DNA from: Pollenia angustigena
Lineage: Eukaryota > Arthropoda > Insecta > Diptera > Polleniidae
Assembly: GCA_930367215.1 (NCBI GenBank)
Contig: OV884056.1
Span: 230,755,127-230,819,126, forward strand
DNA: 64,000 nt
Direction: 5' to 3'
Under the pieces are notes generated by a model. That model made no database searches, was not told the origin of the DNA, and was given only the letters and a program-made list of their open reading frames with translations. The translations under genes were made by a program, and so were the position numbers. Shown here one piece after another: positions 1 to 10,951 of this stretch (positions are counted from its first letter, which is position 1; the number at the start of each line of letters is the position of its first letter).

Positions 1-1544
1 GAAAGCTACATATAAGAAAAAATTTATTTAAAATCTCTATCGATTTCAAATTGCAGAACATGGCCGTATATTTTGAAAGGATTTGTCATATTTTTTTCTA
101 AATAAACTAGAATAAATATGTGTTTGAAGATTTTTAAAATCTAATAATTATGGATTTTTGCTGATATTACCTCTAAAATTTCTGGCAACGCTGTTGGTAA
201 TGTAAATTTATGTTTTCTTTTTATATAACAATAAAAACACCATTAATATTATAATAGTTATTTATTTAAATTTAAGGTATTTAAATGTTATCTTCCATAT
301 TGTGATTTGGTTGATATTTTAGAGCAGTGTTCGAATATAAACACTAAATATCGCTCCTTAGTGTTTGATTTGGTAGATTTGTGAAAAACACAAACGCTTA
401 TAGTGTTTGGCATCTTTCGAACACAAAATATAACTGTTTTTATTCACCTCAACAAAAGATGAGAACATTTAATTCCGTTCAGTTTTTTTTTTTTTAACCA
501 CACACTTCATTAATGTTCGTCCCTTTTGGCTGGTAAAGAAAACCAAAAATTTTTTACAAAAACAAAATACACATACGAAAAAAAAACAAAAAGACAGCAA
601 AATAATTTTACACAAACAAAACATATTCACAAAACACACACAAGCTGTTCGTGGTGCGGTTGTTGCTAAAATTTTGTGTTTGCTCATTTCTTTATCAATC
701 TAAAAAAAACATTATAGAACATTAAAATAGGGTTTAAAAAACTGCAGTTGAAATCAAAAACTGTCGAACAAAAACCGAAAATGTGTGTACAACTTTTCGC
801 TTAATGAGTTGGATTGACAGCAACTGGTTATATTTAATGTTCCAGGGAAATTTAAAAAAATAAGTCCCGCTTTCCCGGGAAATGAAAAGGTCCAGGAAAA
901 GGAAAACTCGAATAACATAATTTATTTTATTCAAATCGGCTCAGAAACAGCGCTGCTTAATATATTGCTGTCGTTTTTTAAATAACTGAGTAGTTGACAT
1001 CACGACTACAATTACAGCCGACAGCATTTGTGTTAGTGTAGTCGCAGTCGTCTATGTGTTTCAAGAATAAATCAGCACTGTTTGTCTAACTCCTGAAAAT
1101 ACTTTAAAATACCTTAAACTAAACAAATGAAAAAATTATAAACAAATTTTATCAAATTAAGCTTTATAAGACAAGAATTCTCACTTAGAGGTAAATTATT
1201 ATTTTTAGAATATTCTCTAATTTTATAGTTTTTTTGTTTTTTAAGTAATTCATTATCTAATTTTATTGCAATTACGAAGCATTAATACGGTTTAAGCAAA
1301 ATTTTTTTGATTACTAATAAATTTTTAAAAGTAACAACAACAAATGTACATAATTTTTGGCGTAAAAACTTTTGTTATTTAAAAAATATTTTTTTTTGTT
1401 TTTTTTTTTTGGTTTTTAAGGATTATAAAAATTTGAATAAAATTGTTGATTTGACTATTTTTTCCTTCAGTGTATTCAAATTGCCAAAACATGTAACAAA
1501 GTTCTCTACTTTTATGGAAATGATAATTTCATAAAATATATTTT
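1..1544. other. AT-rich non-coding stretch
   Basis: No gene is recognised. The stretch is AT-rich with long T runs (for example near 481-495 and 1390-1410). Open frames here are short, low in complexity and rich in Phe, Lys and Asn, as expected by chance in such DNA. A small palindromic repeat lies at 327-424. Confidence 0.6.
327..424. repeat. Small palindromic repeat
   Basis: The ends are exact inverted copies (GTGTTCGAA at 327-335, TTCGAACAC at 416-424), and imperfect inverted AAACACTAA / TTAGTGTTT motifs lie inside. This fits a short MITE-like hairpin, but no second copy was found, so the assignment is weak. Confidence 0.3.
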
Positions 1545-1671
1545 GTGGTTTATAGAACACGAGCACAAAACTCGTCCGTTCAACTTACATTTATAACAAA
1601 AGCAAATTTGGAAATTTTGTTTTAAATTTAAGTAAAACGGACGAGTTTTGCGCTTGTGTTCTCTAAACCAC
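1545..1671. mobile_element. Hairpin MITE, copy 1 of 2
   Basis: A near-perfect palindrome of about 127 bp. Its arms begin GTGGTTTATAGAACACGAG and run through a CTCGTCCGTTCAACTTACAT core before a short loop. A second copy with the same arms is at 51939-52075. Two related palindromes 50 kb apart indicate a transposed hairpin element without coding capacity. Confidence 0.65.
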
Positions 1672-1980
1672 ACATATGTGTTTATTCGTTTATAAAACCT
1701 TCGAAATTTGGTTAAATGTAGTTTTAATCATCCCTTAATAACAGCTTATTTAATTTTCCTCATAAAAAGTTCCTAACTTCTTCATACTTGAATATGTTTA
1801 ATCAAATTCAGAGATAATTATTCTTTTCAAACTAAAATCATTTCCAAGTTTTTCATTTTCCTTTTCTCAAACACAAACCACACGCAATATTGACCCCTTT
1901 GCCTTTTGTTACAACTTCTTAGTTAGTTTTTGACATGTTGTATAATTTAGAAATTTTAACACTTCCTACACGGCACTTTA
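1672..1980. other. Non-coding stretch
   Basis: AT-rich sequence between two repeats. I see nothing in it. Confidence 0.5.
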
Positions 1981-2525
1981 TTATACCCTTCACTACCAAT
2001 GGAAAGGGTATATTTAAGTTTGTCATTGCGTTTCTAATTTCTTCAATATTCATGTTAGACCCTATAAAGTATATTTTGATTTTTTCACGATTTTTGTCTA
2101 TTTCCGTGTCCGTTGAAACGGATTTTCCATAGATCCAAGGTATGGTGGTGACCAGGTTGTAATATATTTACTCATATATAGTCCCAAACAGCTTGCTTTG
2201 GAATTTTAGCCAGATCGATCCACAAATGGCTGTGATATAAACAAAAAACAACAACTGCCTCTAAGTTTACCCACAAATCCCTTCCTGATGCTTTTTCTAT
2301 ATACCTGGATAACGCCAAGAGCCACAGTTTCCAAGTAAGGTTCGCGCATCTTGGCTATCAATCAGACAAAATGTGGGCGGGATTGGAGAAGTAAAAATGG
2401 CACAAAATGGATTTCTTTATATCCAAAGAGCAGTAGTTATATAACTTGCTGTTCTTATCGCACAATGCTGAAGGGGGTATAAGATTTGGCATAGCCGAAT
2501 ATAGCCCTCTTGCTTGTTATAATTT
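1981..2525. repeat. DINE-1-like interspersed repeat
   Basis: It starts with TTATACCCTTCACTACC and ends with a GGGGGTATAAG box, then a small inverted repeat (GGCATAGCC / GGCTATATTCGG on the other strand) and CTTGCTTGTTAT. Inside are a GTCCGTTG stretch and, near 2360, GTGGGCGGGATTGGAG, the reverse complement of a CGCCCAC motif. This layout matches dipteran DINE-1/INE-1 (Helentron-derived) repeats as I remember them. The family assignment is inferred. Confidence 0.45.
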
Positions 2526-2802
2526 TATTTTATTAAGTCTATTTAAATTTTCTCATTTAATATGTAGAAAATTAAACTTAAAATGGGTTTATTTTAAAAT
2601 TTGCCATAATAAACCCTTTTCAATCTTAATGAATTTTGTGTGTGTTTGTGTGAAACTTCCCAGCAAGAATTTTTGTCACAGAAGGTAAAAAATTGCTACT
2701 CCATATATATGATCACAAGTTATATCTTCTAACTAAAACAACTGTTATCTTTCGTCGGGTTGGCCTGTTTACCTACAAACGCGTTACCTCTCGGACACTT
2801 AA
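2526..2802. other. Non-coding stretch
   Basis: Nothing recognised between the flanking repeats. Confidence 0.5.
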
Positions 2803-3608
2803 CCCAACAAACACGAAGTCAAACCTTTGATATGAAATGACTTTATCATTTGACATCAAACACAATTCTCAAACGTTTTTTAATTGTTTGATTTAACATT
2901 TATATTCAAACTGATAATGATTTCAAAATAAACATTTGATATCAAATGTTTTATCAATTTGATGTCAAATGTTTTTCAAATGTTAAATTCAAATCAAAAA
3001 TAAACTTGGCAGCACTAAAGCGAAAAAAGCATTAAAAATGGCGATTAAAGTAAAATTTTTTACTTTGTGGTGACATGTGTTTTACTATTGAAAATAAATT
3101 TTTATATAAAGTGAACAGTTTATTTCTTGTGAACATTTGTAAGTAATTCCAATGATTAAGAATACAAAAAAAAAGGAAAATAAAACGGAAAAGTGAAGAA
3201 AGTTTGTTGAACGATCGCGGTGCTACAATCCTCAAAATAAAAGGTAGCAAATGTCGTCTTTGCAAGAATTAGAGGACGGAAAGAACCTCATTTCATCGTT
3301 TATCTATGTTGCTGAATGTTCATCTCACAGTTTATTTAAATAAGTAATGAATTTTAATTAAAAAAATAAAATATTTTTATTTATGTTCCACATTGTATTA
3401 ATATCCACATTTGAAAAACATTTGAGAATTACGTTTGAAAGCAAGTTGAAAAGAAAGGCATTTTTCAACTTGATAATAATATCCCGTTTAGTTGAGAATG
3501 CTATGGTTTTCAAATGATTTTCAAATCATTATCAAACGTTTGTCATTTGAGAAAACGTTTGATTTCCAATCATTTTCAATTTGAAATCAAAGCTTTGTGT
3601 TTGTTGAG
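2803..3608. mobile_element. Non-autonomous TIR transposon, copy C1
   Basis: The left end CCCAACAAACACGAAG is matched in inverted orientation at 3591-3608. Several sub-terminal stretches of the type CAAATGATTTTCAAAT are repeated towards both ends. The interior (about 3010-3340) has no long open frame. A second, longer copy with the same ends and parts of the same interior (GAACGATCGCGG, ATCCTCAAAATA) is at 43581-45182, so this is a dispersed DNA element that depends on an unseen transposase. Confidence 0.65.
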
Positions 3609-4788
3609 AAACTACGTTCACACTTATTAAACATTTGACCTAAAAAGCATAAACTCTACTTTTGTTAAAAGTAAGTGAGATTTAACATACACAAAACAAA
3701 GCTAGTTATACTGCTACACATAGCAAAAAAACTGTTTTTGTAAGATGTGGTATTATAATCAAAATAAATATTGGAATTATATTATTCTTTGACTGTTGGT
3801 CACATTTTGTTCATAAAATATTTGACAAGTGTGCCCGTAGCTTTAGACGACTGTTATAAAAAGTTCGTTTATACAGAAAAAAAAAATAAAAGCTGATTTT
3901 AATTAAGATGTTTGTGATATTTATTTAAAAATTTATTTAATTTGCACCATGGTGCACTGCAGTAATAAAAATAAATAGTTTCAATTAAATACTTTATAAT
4001 AACTATTAACAACATTTTCTGCAGTACCCAGTAAAAACTTCTTTTACAAAATAATGTGTTGAGTAATCAGAAAAACATAAAAGCACTACTTACAATTCTA
4101 CTGAAAGAACCAATGAATTTTACAAGGGGTGTCCCAAAAGTAACGCATTCAAAAGTAAGTCATTTTTTTACCTAAATGCATCCAGCAAAAATTAGTTACA
4201 GAAGTTGTTATTTAAGTAGTTATAGATGAAAGCTGCTAAATAATGAATGATTGAAGCTATTCATTTTGAAAAAGTAGGCGAAGTTTTTTCCGGGTAATGT
4301 TGTTGATATAAGTAAGCGTTAAATTTTTAATTAAAACTTCTTTTGTTTTTAATTAAATTAAATGGTGAAATTAAAAAAAAACTAGCGAGAATTTGTTGTG
4401 TTAACTGTCTTTGAGCAGTGGCTAAAAAGTATTTAATCCGAATTGTTGAAAATAAGTCTTTAGTTAAAGAATTTCTTCCCACTATTTTTATTTAGTAAAA
4501 AAAAACGATTATCATGTTTAACAAACGCTTGTAAAGTAATCTTTATTAAATTTAAAATATTTTCATGAATTCTGAGATTATTCTTTAATTGTACATCAAC
4601 TTATTAATTAAATACAGCAAAATGCCTAAATGTAATGTTAATGAAAGTTATATGAGTTCTTTTTTATAAATACTTTATATTAATACAGTAAAATGTTAAA
4701 ATTAAATTGATGTAAATTACCTGTTATATTTTACTCAAAGACAACAATACAAACAATGGTTTTGGCTTCTTATCTTATTGAAACATGA
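3609..4788. other. Non-coding stretch with a possible solo mariner end
   Basis: No gene is recognised. At about 4127-4150 the sequence GGGGTGTCCCAAAAGTAACG resembles a mariner terminal repeat, but no inverted partner was found. A perfect palindrome TGCACCATGGTGCA lies near 3943. Confidence 0.35.
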
Positions 4789-6938
4789 AAACGGAGTAGT
4801 CAGCTGCTTTTGCAAATATTATTAAAGTTCAATATGAAATATGATGACAAATTAGCAGATAAATTAATGAAGAAAGAAAAACAGGTACATAAGAAAAAGT
4901 TTGATTGTCTTATTAACTTGCAAAGAAAAGAATTAGGAATAAGATTTAATAGGAAATGGTTTGTTAATGAAACAGATAGGGATATACCAGAGGATGTGCA
5001 ATAGATTTTATCTTTAGGAAAAAAACACGCACTTCCAGTAGATAAAGGGGATTTACCATTGATGAAAGTTATATGTGATGGTGAAGATTTTATTGAAACT
5101 GTAAAAAATAAAGAACAACAGGAAATTGAAAGGTCAAATTTTGTAACGGTAATAGATAATCATTTAAATATAATGTCATTAGATTGTAGGGATAGATTTA
5201 CAATAAATAAGGTGAAATTGAGTGAAAAATTTCTTAGAAGTAATAGGGAAATAATAATTTTAAGAGCGGATAAGGGTAACACAACGGTAGCTATTAATAA
5301 AAGGGATTATATGTCTAGAATGGAAAATATTTTAAGTGATGATACTACTTTTTAAACATTAGGAAAAGATCCAACAAGCAGATTTGAGAAAATTAACAAT
5401 AAATTTATTGAAGAACTTTTAAAATTAAATGTGATAACATTAGTGGAAAAACACAAACTAAAAACTTTCATATCTGTAGCACCAAGATTATATGGTTTAC
5501 CAAAAATTCATAAGGACAATTTTCCTTTAAGACCTATTTGTTCGTCCATAAATTCACCCTCACATAATCTTTGTAAATATATTACGAATTTACTTAAGAA
5601 GATAACGGAGAATTCTAAGTATAATGTTAGTAATTCTATACAATTTAAACAAAAGTTGGAAAATTTAACAATTCAGGATAATGAAAAATAAATATCACTT
5701 GATGTTGTTTCATTATTTCCTAGTATTCCAGTGGACTTAGCTATTAGAATTATTGAGGAAAATTGGGATACAATTTCAGGGTTAACAAATATTAATAAGG
5801 ATTTATTTTTGAGAATTATTAAGTTCTGTATAGTAGATAATAGATATTTTCAATTTGATAAGAAAATATATGCACAAAAAAGGGGCTACCTATGGGTTCT
5901 CCAGCATCTCCAATAGTTGCTGATATTGTTATGGAGAAATTATTAGATACATGCTTAGAAAAATTGACAATTAAACCAAAGATAATAACGAAATATGTAG
6001 ATGACTTGTTTGTTATAGTTAATGAGAATGAGATAGACAATCTTTTATCAACGTTTAATTCTTTTGATCAGAATATTAAGTTCACTATTGAAAGGGAATT
6101 GAATTTTTCAATTCCATATTTGGACACATTGGTGATTAGGAAAGGAAGTAAATTATTGGTAGATTGGTATCAAAAACCAACCTCATCAGGTAGAATTTTA
6201 AATAATTATTCTAAACACCTGAAGAGAATTATCATTAACACAGTTAGGAATCTAATAGACAGGATATTAACAATTAGTGACAATAGATTTCATAGGAAAA
6301 ACAAGGAAATTATTGGGAATATTTTGAAGAATAATAGTTTTCCCAACAAATTGATTTGCAAATTAATAAGACAATACATTATAGATAGATCTCGTAATAT
6401 TGATGAGATTTCGGCACCACGTATTTATAAGTCATTAACTTATGTACCTGGGTTTTCAGAAAGATTAGAAAACTCGAATATATATGATAAAGGGAAATAC
6501 AGAATGGCACATAAGGTGGATAATAATGTAGGGAGATTATTCACAAAAACTAAGGATAGATTACTAAAGTCAGATAGGTCGAATTTAGTTTATAAGATTC
6601 ATTGTGGTGGCAATGTTAATGAACAATGTAGGAAAATATGTGTAGGAACAACTGGGACAAAAATGAAAATAAGATTAGCTGGACATAAACATGACCAAAA
6701 ATATAGGAATTATAATTCAGCCCATGGAACGGCGTTATCAACTCATTGTAGGGATTTTAATCATTATTCTGATTTTGCAAACACATCAATTTTGAATACG
6801 GAAAGTTTTAAGAGACGTAGATATATGTTAGAAATGTTGCAGATAAATAACGTTCCATTTGAGAAAAGGATTAATTTTAAAAAAGATACTGAGGGCTTAG
6901 CTCAAATTTATAGACATTTATTGAATAAAAATAAATAG
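4789..6938 (+). pseudogene. Penelope-like element: RT plus GIY-YIG endonuclease, broken
   Basis: Penelope-like retroelements encode one protein joining a reverse transcriptase to a GIY-YIG nuclease; both parts are visible. Reading 5' to 3' there are PLE N-terminal motifs (DIPEDVQ, ILSLGKKHALPV), the RT motif LYGLPKIHK (near 5500), SLDVVSLFPSIP (near 5700), GSPASPIVADIVMEK (from 5895) and the catalytic box KYVDDLFVIV (near 5989, residues 34-43 of the last 348-codon frame). A C-terminal nuclease part follows from about 6580, with VYKIHC, CRKICVGTTG, KIRLAGHKHD and HCRDFNH. The first Tyr-Gly position of GIY-YIG is changed and the second reads CVG instead of YVG. Decay is clear: in-frame stops at 5002-5004, 5353-5355 and 5689-5691, and a frameshift in the A-run near 5875-5890. 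The last frame, with the RT catalytic box and nuclease, is still open for 348 codons. Confidence 0.88.
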
Positions 6939-7230
6939 GTTGCTGTAAGGGATAATTATAAATAGGTATTTGTCCTTGATTGTTTATAAAATAAATTTCA
7001 GATGGCATAGCTTATTATTGACGGAAAGGGACATTAAAATAGGTTTTAGGCTTTGAATAAATTTCAAAAATTTTGTTTTCCTTTTTGTTTGTTTGTCTTT
7101 TTGTTTAAAGTTTGTAGAATGGAATTTTAAATCTATTATGATAATTTTATTTTTGAAATTTTAAAATTTATTTTTCCATATTTTATTTTTCCATTTATTG
7201 TCAAATTTTATTTTATTTAAAAAAAAAATT
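6939..7230. other. 3' non-coding part of the Penelope-like element
   Basis: AT-rich sequence immediately downstream of the PLE stop codon, without a frame. It leads into the hammerhead-like motif and probably belongs to the element's 3' region. Confidence 0.4.
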
Positions 7231-7232
7231 TC

Positions 7233-7261
7233 CTGAAGAAGATTTCCAACGGAAATCGAAA
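7233..7261 (+). ncRNA. Degenerate hammerhead-ribozyme-like motif
   Basis: The sequence holds CTGAAGA (7233-7239), one extra A, then a 7-bp stem GATTTCC / GGAAATC closed by the loop AAC, then GAAA (7258-7261). This is the order of the hammerhead core: CUGANGA, stem II, GAAA. Hammerhead motifs are described from the terminal regions of Penelope-like elements. The extra A and unverified stems I and III suggest an inactive relic. Confidence 0.45.
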
Positions 7262-7330
7262 TATTGAATAAAAACTTTTGAAATAATTTTTAAAAAAGTG
7301 ACCTGAAGCTTAAATAATTTAATAAAGTAT

Positions 7331-8040
7331 AAAATTTAATAAAAAAGGTCGAAGAAAAAGGATTATAATTTAATAAATAATATTTATTGTTTACAAATAA
7401 TTGACCTCGAGCTCGAAAAAACTTTTTATTTTTATTATAACTATAAAAAAATTATGCCAAAATGACTTTAATGGGAAAGCGAAGTGAATTCTAGTATGTA
7501 TGTTTATAAAACAAAAACATTTCAACCAAAATGCTTGCAAGGTGATAAAACGTGTGTTTATGTAAAAGTTGCGTGTTTATGTATACCAACACTTTAGTAG
7601 GGAAGCATTTAATAAATCTTGCCCGGAAGTTAATTTTCTTACTTAAGCCCATTATTAATGTGTTAGTTGGCATCAATATACATCATCATCATTCTTATTC
7701 CCATCGTTATTACAATCTGAAAGTTTATGAGAAAATTATGCAAAGTATATGTACATATGAAATAATGTATGTGTGTGTTGAATGTATATTTTGTCGTTAC
7801 AAAAAAACAAAAAAGTGCAATCGGGGTTGGAGTTTTTATACAAAAATACTAGTGCTTATGAGTACCAGTACTTGATGTAGTACAAGGGCATCAGCTGCTA
7901 CTACCAATGTGGTCTTAGTGTATTAGTACACGTCTATAACCAACAGTACTTGTGATTTTCCGAGCACACTTAATGCTAATTTGAGCATTAAGATGGTTTA
8001 GAAACGTTAACAGTTGAGAACTAGTACTAAATTTTTTAGT
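7331..8040. other. Non-coding stretch
   Basis: No gene is recognised. An open frame at 7552-7875 has no family resemblance, and repeated AGTACTTG/AGTACC words near 7850-7950 suggest repetitive DNA. Confidence 0.45.
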
Positions 8041-8130
8041 TTATGTTATATATGCCGCTTGTTATACTTTTCTTGTTTATTGGCCCCTAAGGGCTTAAAA
8101 ACTCAAGTAAATAAATAAATAAATAAATAT
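8041..8130 (+). repeat. Probable LINE 3' end with (AAAT)n tail
   Basis: A short segment containing GGCCCCTAAGGGCTTAAAAA ends in about six tandem AAAT/TAAA units. A tetranucleotide tail of this kind is typical of the 3' terminus of insect non-LTR elements. No coding sequence of the element is left. Confidence 0.35.
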
Positions 8131-8162
8131 TTTTGTACTAATTAGGTACTAGTTCAATCGGG

Positions 8163-8696
8163 GTGGTGCTTTAATACCATGATAGATAAGGCCATGATGG
8201 CTTTATCTCTCATTGAATAGGAAGATAAAGCCTTTTTTGTTTTTTTTTAATTTGAATGGGAGATAAAGCCATCATGGCCTTAGATCACATTAGCAATATT
8301 AGAAAATGGCTTTATCTCTCATTTCAGTTCCGGAGACACTAAAGTTAGGTATTGAAGTCTGGCTTCGCATATTAAAGTTTTTCTGCGTCTGCCGTGCTAA
8401 GGGGTTTTTTCCTCCAGTAGGACGCGGCAGGTGGCTTCGCTAAATTAAGTTTTCCTGCGTGCGTCACAAGAATAAAAAAATGTTTTTCCATGATAAATAA
8501 GGATTTTCCCTTTTACAGAATGTTTACACCATGCATAACAATATTCTGAAAAAATATGGCTTTATCTCTCATTTGCGAAAAAAAAATATGGCTATATCTC
8601 TCATTTCGCAAAATTTTAAATATGACCTTACCTCTCAATGATTGGGCAATAAGGCCATTATGGCTTTATCTCCCATTCAAATGAGTAATGCACCAC
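8163..8696. mobile_element. Foldback element with GGCTTTATCTC sub-repeats
   Basis: The ends are inverted (GTGGTGC at 8163, GCACCAC at 8690-8696). The word GGCTTTATCTCTCATT or a close variant occurs about eight times: six on the + strand (near 8199, 8306, 8556, 8587, 8620 and 8657) and two inverted (near 8222 and 8262). Arms that are themselves built of short repeats fit a foldback-type element. The centre (8330-8470) is GC-richer and has no frame. Confidence 0.6.
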
Positions 8697-8779
8697 TTGA
8701 GCATAAGAAGAAGTAGTTTTATATATAGTACAATATAAGATCTACACGCAGAGAGAAAATATTGTTAGGCATGGTTACG

Positions 8780-8990
8780 GCTGTAGGAAATATCGCCCAA
8801 AGAAAAATGGCCAAAAAAAAAATGAAAAATCGCCCAAATGAAGAATCGCCCAAAAGAACATGAATGACCCAAAAAGTTAAATATGAAATTTTGCCCAAAA
8901 GAAACGAAAAAGAGCCCAAAATAAAAATGAAAAATTACCCAAAAAGAAAAAACGAATTTTTTCTCAAAAAAAAAATTAAAAATTACCCAA
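8780..8990. repeat. Degenerate tandem repeat (CGCCCAAA)
   Basis: The words CGCCCAAA, GCCCAAAAGAA and TACCCAAA recur about every 20 bp. Open frames here on both strands are by-products of the repeat. Confidence 0.55.
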
Positions 8991-9151
8991 TTTGCAAAAC
9001 AGTGTTTATTATTCATATAAATTTAGTAACTTACAAATGTAAGAGAAAAACATTTTTTATTATGGTCACAACCAACAAAACTACTTTTAAAGAAACTTAT
9101 TTTTCCATTATGTGGTTGTCGGTGACAATGATTTGGTTAAATTAAACATAA

Positions 9152-9592
9152 TATAAAAAATTTTTTAAAACTTTTTTTTTAAATTTAAAATTTTTTTTTT
9201 AATGTAAAATTTTTTTTTTATATTTTTTTTTATCCGGAATGTTTTTTTTTTTTTTTTTTTTGCTCAAAAGAAAGCTTATGTCTTTTCCTTTGAGGTAGTT
9301 TTGGTCGCTTTTTGGGATGCGAGTGGCTTATGTATAAAAAAAAATAATTTCTAACTCTAGACGAGGGTTTTTCAATTTTTAGCATATGCACTATTTTGAA
9401 TTTTTTCCTATTTGTGTTTAAGTGTTTCTAAAGCCTTAAAAATAAAACGTATGCAAAGAAACTAGACAAATTAACCTTTCCGACGGTATGTTACAAACCC
9501 AATTATTATTTTATACCTTCGATACTGTAATGCCCACAATATGTTAATCCCAGGAATAAAATCACTTTTTTTCTGTAGAAATGTTGACAAAT
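9152..9592. repeat. Left terminal inverted repeat
   Basis: This is the reverse complement of 12334-12743, including the segments AGCATATGCACTATTTTG, CTAGACGAGGG and GACGGTATGTTACAAACC. A shorter third copy lies at 12851-13000. Confidence 0.8.
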
Positions 9593-9805
9593 TAAATTCT
9601 ATTTATTAATTTGTAATAATAATTAAATTAATATATAATTATAATAATAATAATTTCTAATAATAATAATAAAAAGATAAACAATTTAATAAAATTTTAT
9701 CCTCATCACATTAGATCCTTTTATATCCTAATTTTTTTTACATTTGTTGTAGCGGATGAAGTGTTTAAGTTTGCAAATTTTCAAATACCCAGTCTTTCAC
9801 CCTCC

Positions 9806-10951
9806 CTATGTATCGCCCTTATTTTCTGCTTTTTTTGCCAATCCTTTGTTGGAGTTACTTCGTTTAGCTGTTGATTTCGCTGCTGGTTTTGGAAAGAAAT
9901 CGCATTGAGTAGAGGCAGAAAACTTTTTCAACTTGAGTCTTCCATCGTCAAGCGGTATAAAAGCATGGTATTGAGCGGTGCCATCGATTGTTCCAGCGGC
10001 ATCGAATCTGCTTTTCAGTGTTTTCAATGTTTCCACATGATCCTCTTTGCTACTAAAAACTATTTCAGTTTCTTTACAATAATTCTTTGCCCAATGGAAT
10101 AAAGCAGTCGCATCTAAGATGCGATCTTGGTGAGAGCACTGGAGACTATACTTCGCTGCATTTCTTTTGAAGTTTGCTCCAACACCATCACATGCTCCTT
10201 TACCATGAGCAGTAGGATGAAAATGCCACTCAGCTGGCATTCCAAAATCTTTTTCATGAGCTAAAAGATTTGCGAAGCTACTTTTGTTTTTAAAATGTTG
10301 ACGAGCTCCGTCCGAAATGTAGTATACCTTCTCTACTGTAAAATTACATTTAAGATAATTTAGTATTATCTTCTGGTATTCATAAACTGAAACGGTATCA
10401 TGTTTTAAATTGTCGGATATGATTGCCATACTTTTGTGTTCCAGTTTTTCATCTTTCATGTAGTAAATAACTACTGTGAATATAGTTGCTTGGTCGTTAT
10501 TGAAGTGGAATGACTGTATGGCATCCTGAAGAACATATTTATAGTTCTCTGCGAAATCAAACGAAATAACGAATTCACCAGACTTCAAATGTATCTTCAA
10601 ATTCTTGAAGAATGACCACTGCTCTTTGACTAAAAAGTCATGGGTTCTCAAATTTAGCAATCCTCTACACATTTCGTCCACAAAATCATCTACATTTGAA
10701 ATGATTGTTTTCAATGTGCATCTTTCAGTCTGAAGCCAAGATTCAAATTTTATCTCCTCAATACATTCTCGCTCAAAAGAGTTAATACAATTCTCTTTGA
10801 TGAATGTTGTTTCCGGGCAATTTGAACATTCTCCTAAGTGGCAAGAAGTTGTTGCATTAGGACACATAGTCAATTTAAGGCAATCGCGGTAATCGTGCAA
10901 TTCTTCTGGTGAATCATCTGTTAAATACCTTAAGTTAATTTCCTTTAACAT
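9806..10951 (-). CDS. Transposase, C-terminal catalytic part (uncharacterised family)
   Basis: The frame has 381 codons. Residues C30, C37, C42 and C45 form a Cys cluster that could bind zinc. The core has conserved blocks with acidic residues: DFAENY (D132), IISDNLKHDT (D180), SDGARQH (D214), then EWHFHPTAHGKGACDG (E241, H243, H249, D255), and a basic tail rich in Lys and Ser. The order of acidic blocks is what an RNase-H-like DDE/D transposase would show, and the position between long inverted repeats supports this role; the catalytic assignment is inferred. I remember the same blocks in uncharacterised proteins of many invertebrates. The start codon overlaps the stop of the upstream frame as TGATG, so this is probably the second part of one protein after a frameshift, unless translation re-initiates there. 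Confidence 0.7.
   Translation of the reverse strand: MLKEINLRYLTDDSPEELHDYRDCLKLTMCPNATTSCHLGECSNCPETTFIKENCINSFERECIEEIKFESWLQTERCTLKTIISNVDDFVDEMCRGLLNLRTHDFLVKEQWSFFKNLKIHLKSGEFVISFDFAENYKYVLQDAIQSFHFNNDQATIFTVVIYYMKDEKLEHKSMAIISDNLKHDTVSVYEYQKIILNYLKCNFTVEKVYYISDGARQHFKNKSSFANLLAHEKDFGMPAEWHFHPTAHGKGACDGVGANFKRNAAKYSLQCSHQDRILDATALFHWAKNYCKETEIVFSSKEDHVETLKTLKSRFDAAGTIDGTAQYHAFIPLDDGRLKLKKFSASTQCDFFPKPAAKSTAKRSNSNKGLAKKAENKGDT

Noticed and set aside
469..934. Small minus-strand frames with hydrophobic segments
   Set aside because: Phe/Cys-rich translation of A/T runs, with no start context or family resemblance.
4127..4150. Complete mariner element starting GGGGTGTCCCAAAAG
   Set aside because: No inverted partner and no transposase was found nearby; at most a solo end.
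8188..8670. CRISPR-like array from the repeated GGCTTTATCTC words
   Set aside because: Units occur in both orientations with irregular spacing, the genome is eukaryotic, and no cas genes are present.
8719..9145. Three overlapping frames on both strands
   Set aside because: They are by-products of the CGCCCAAA tandem repeat.
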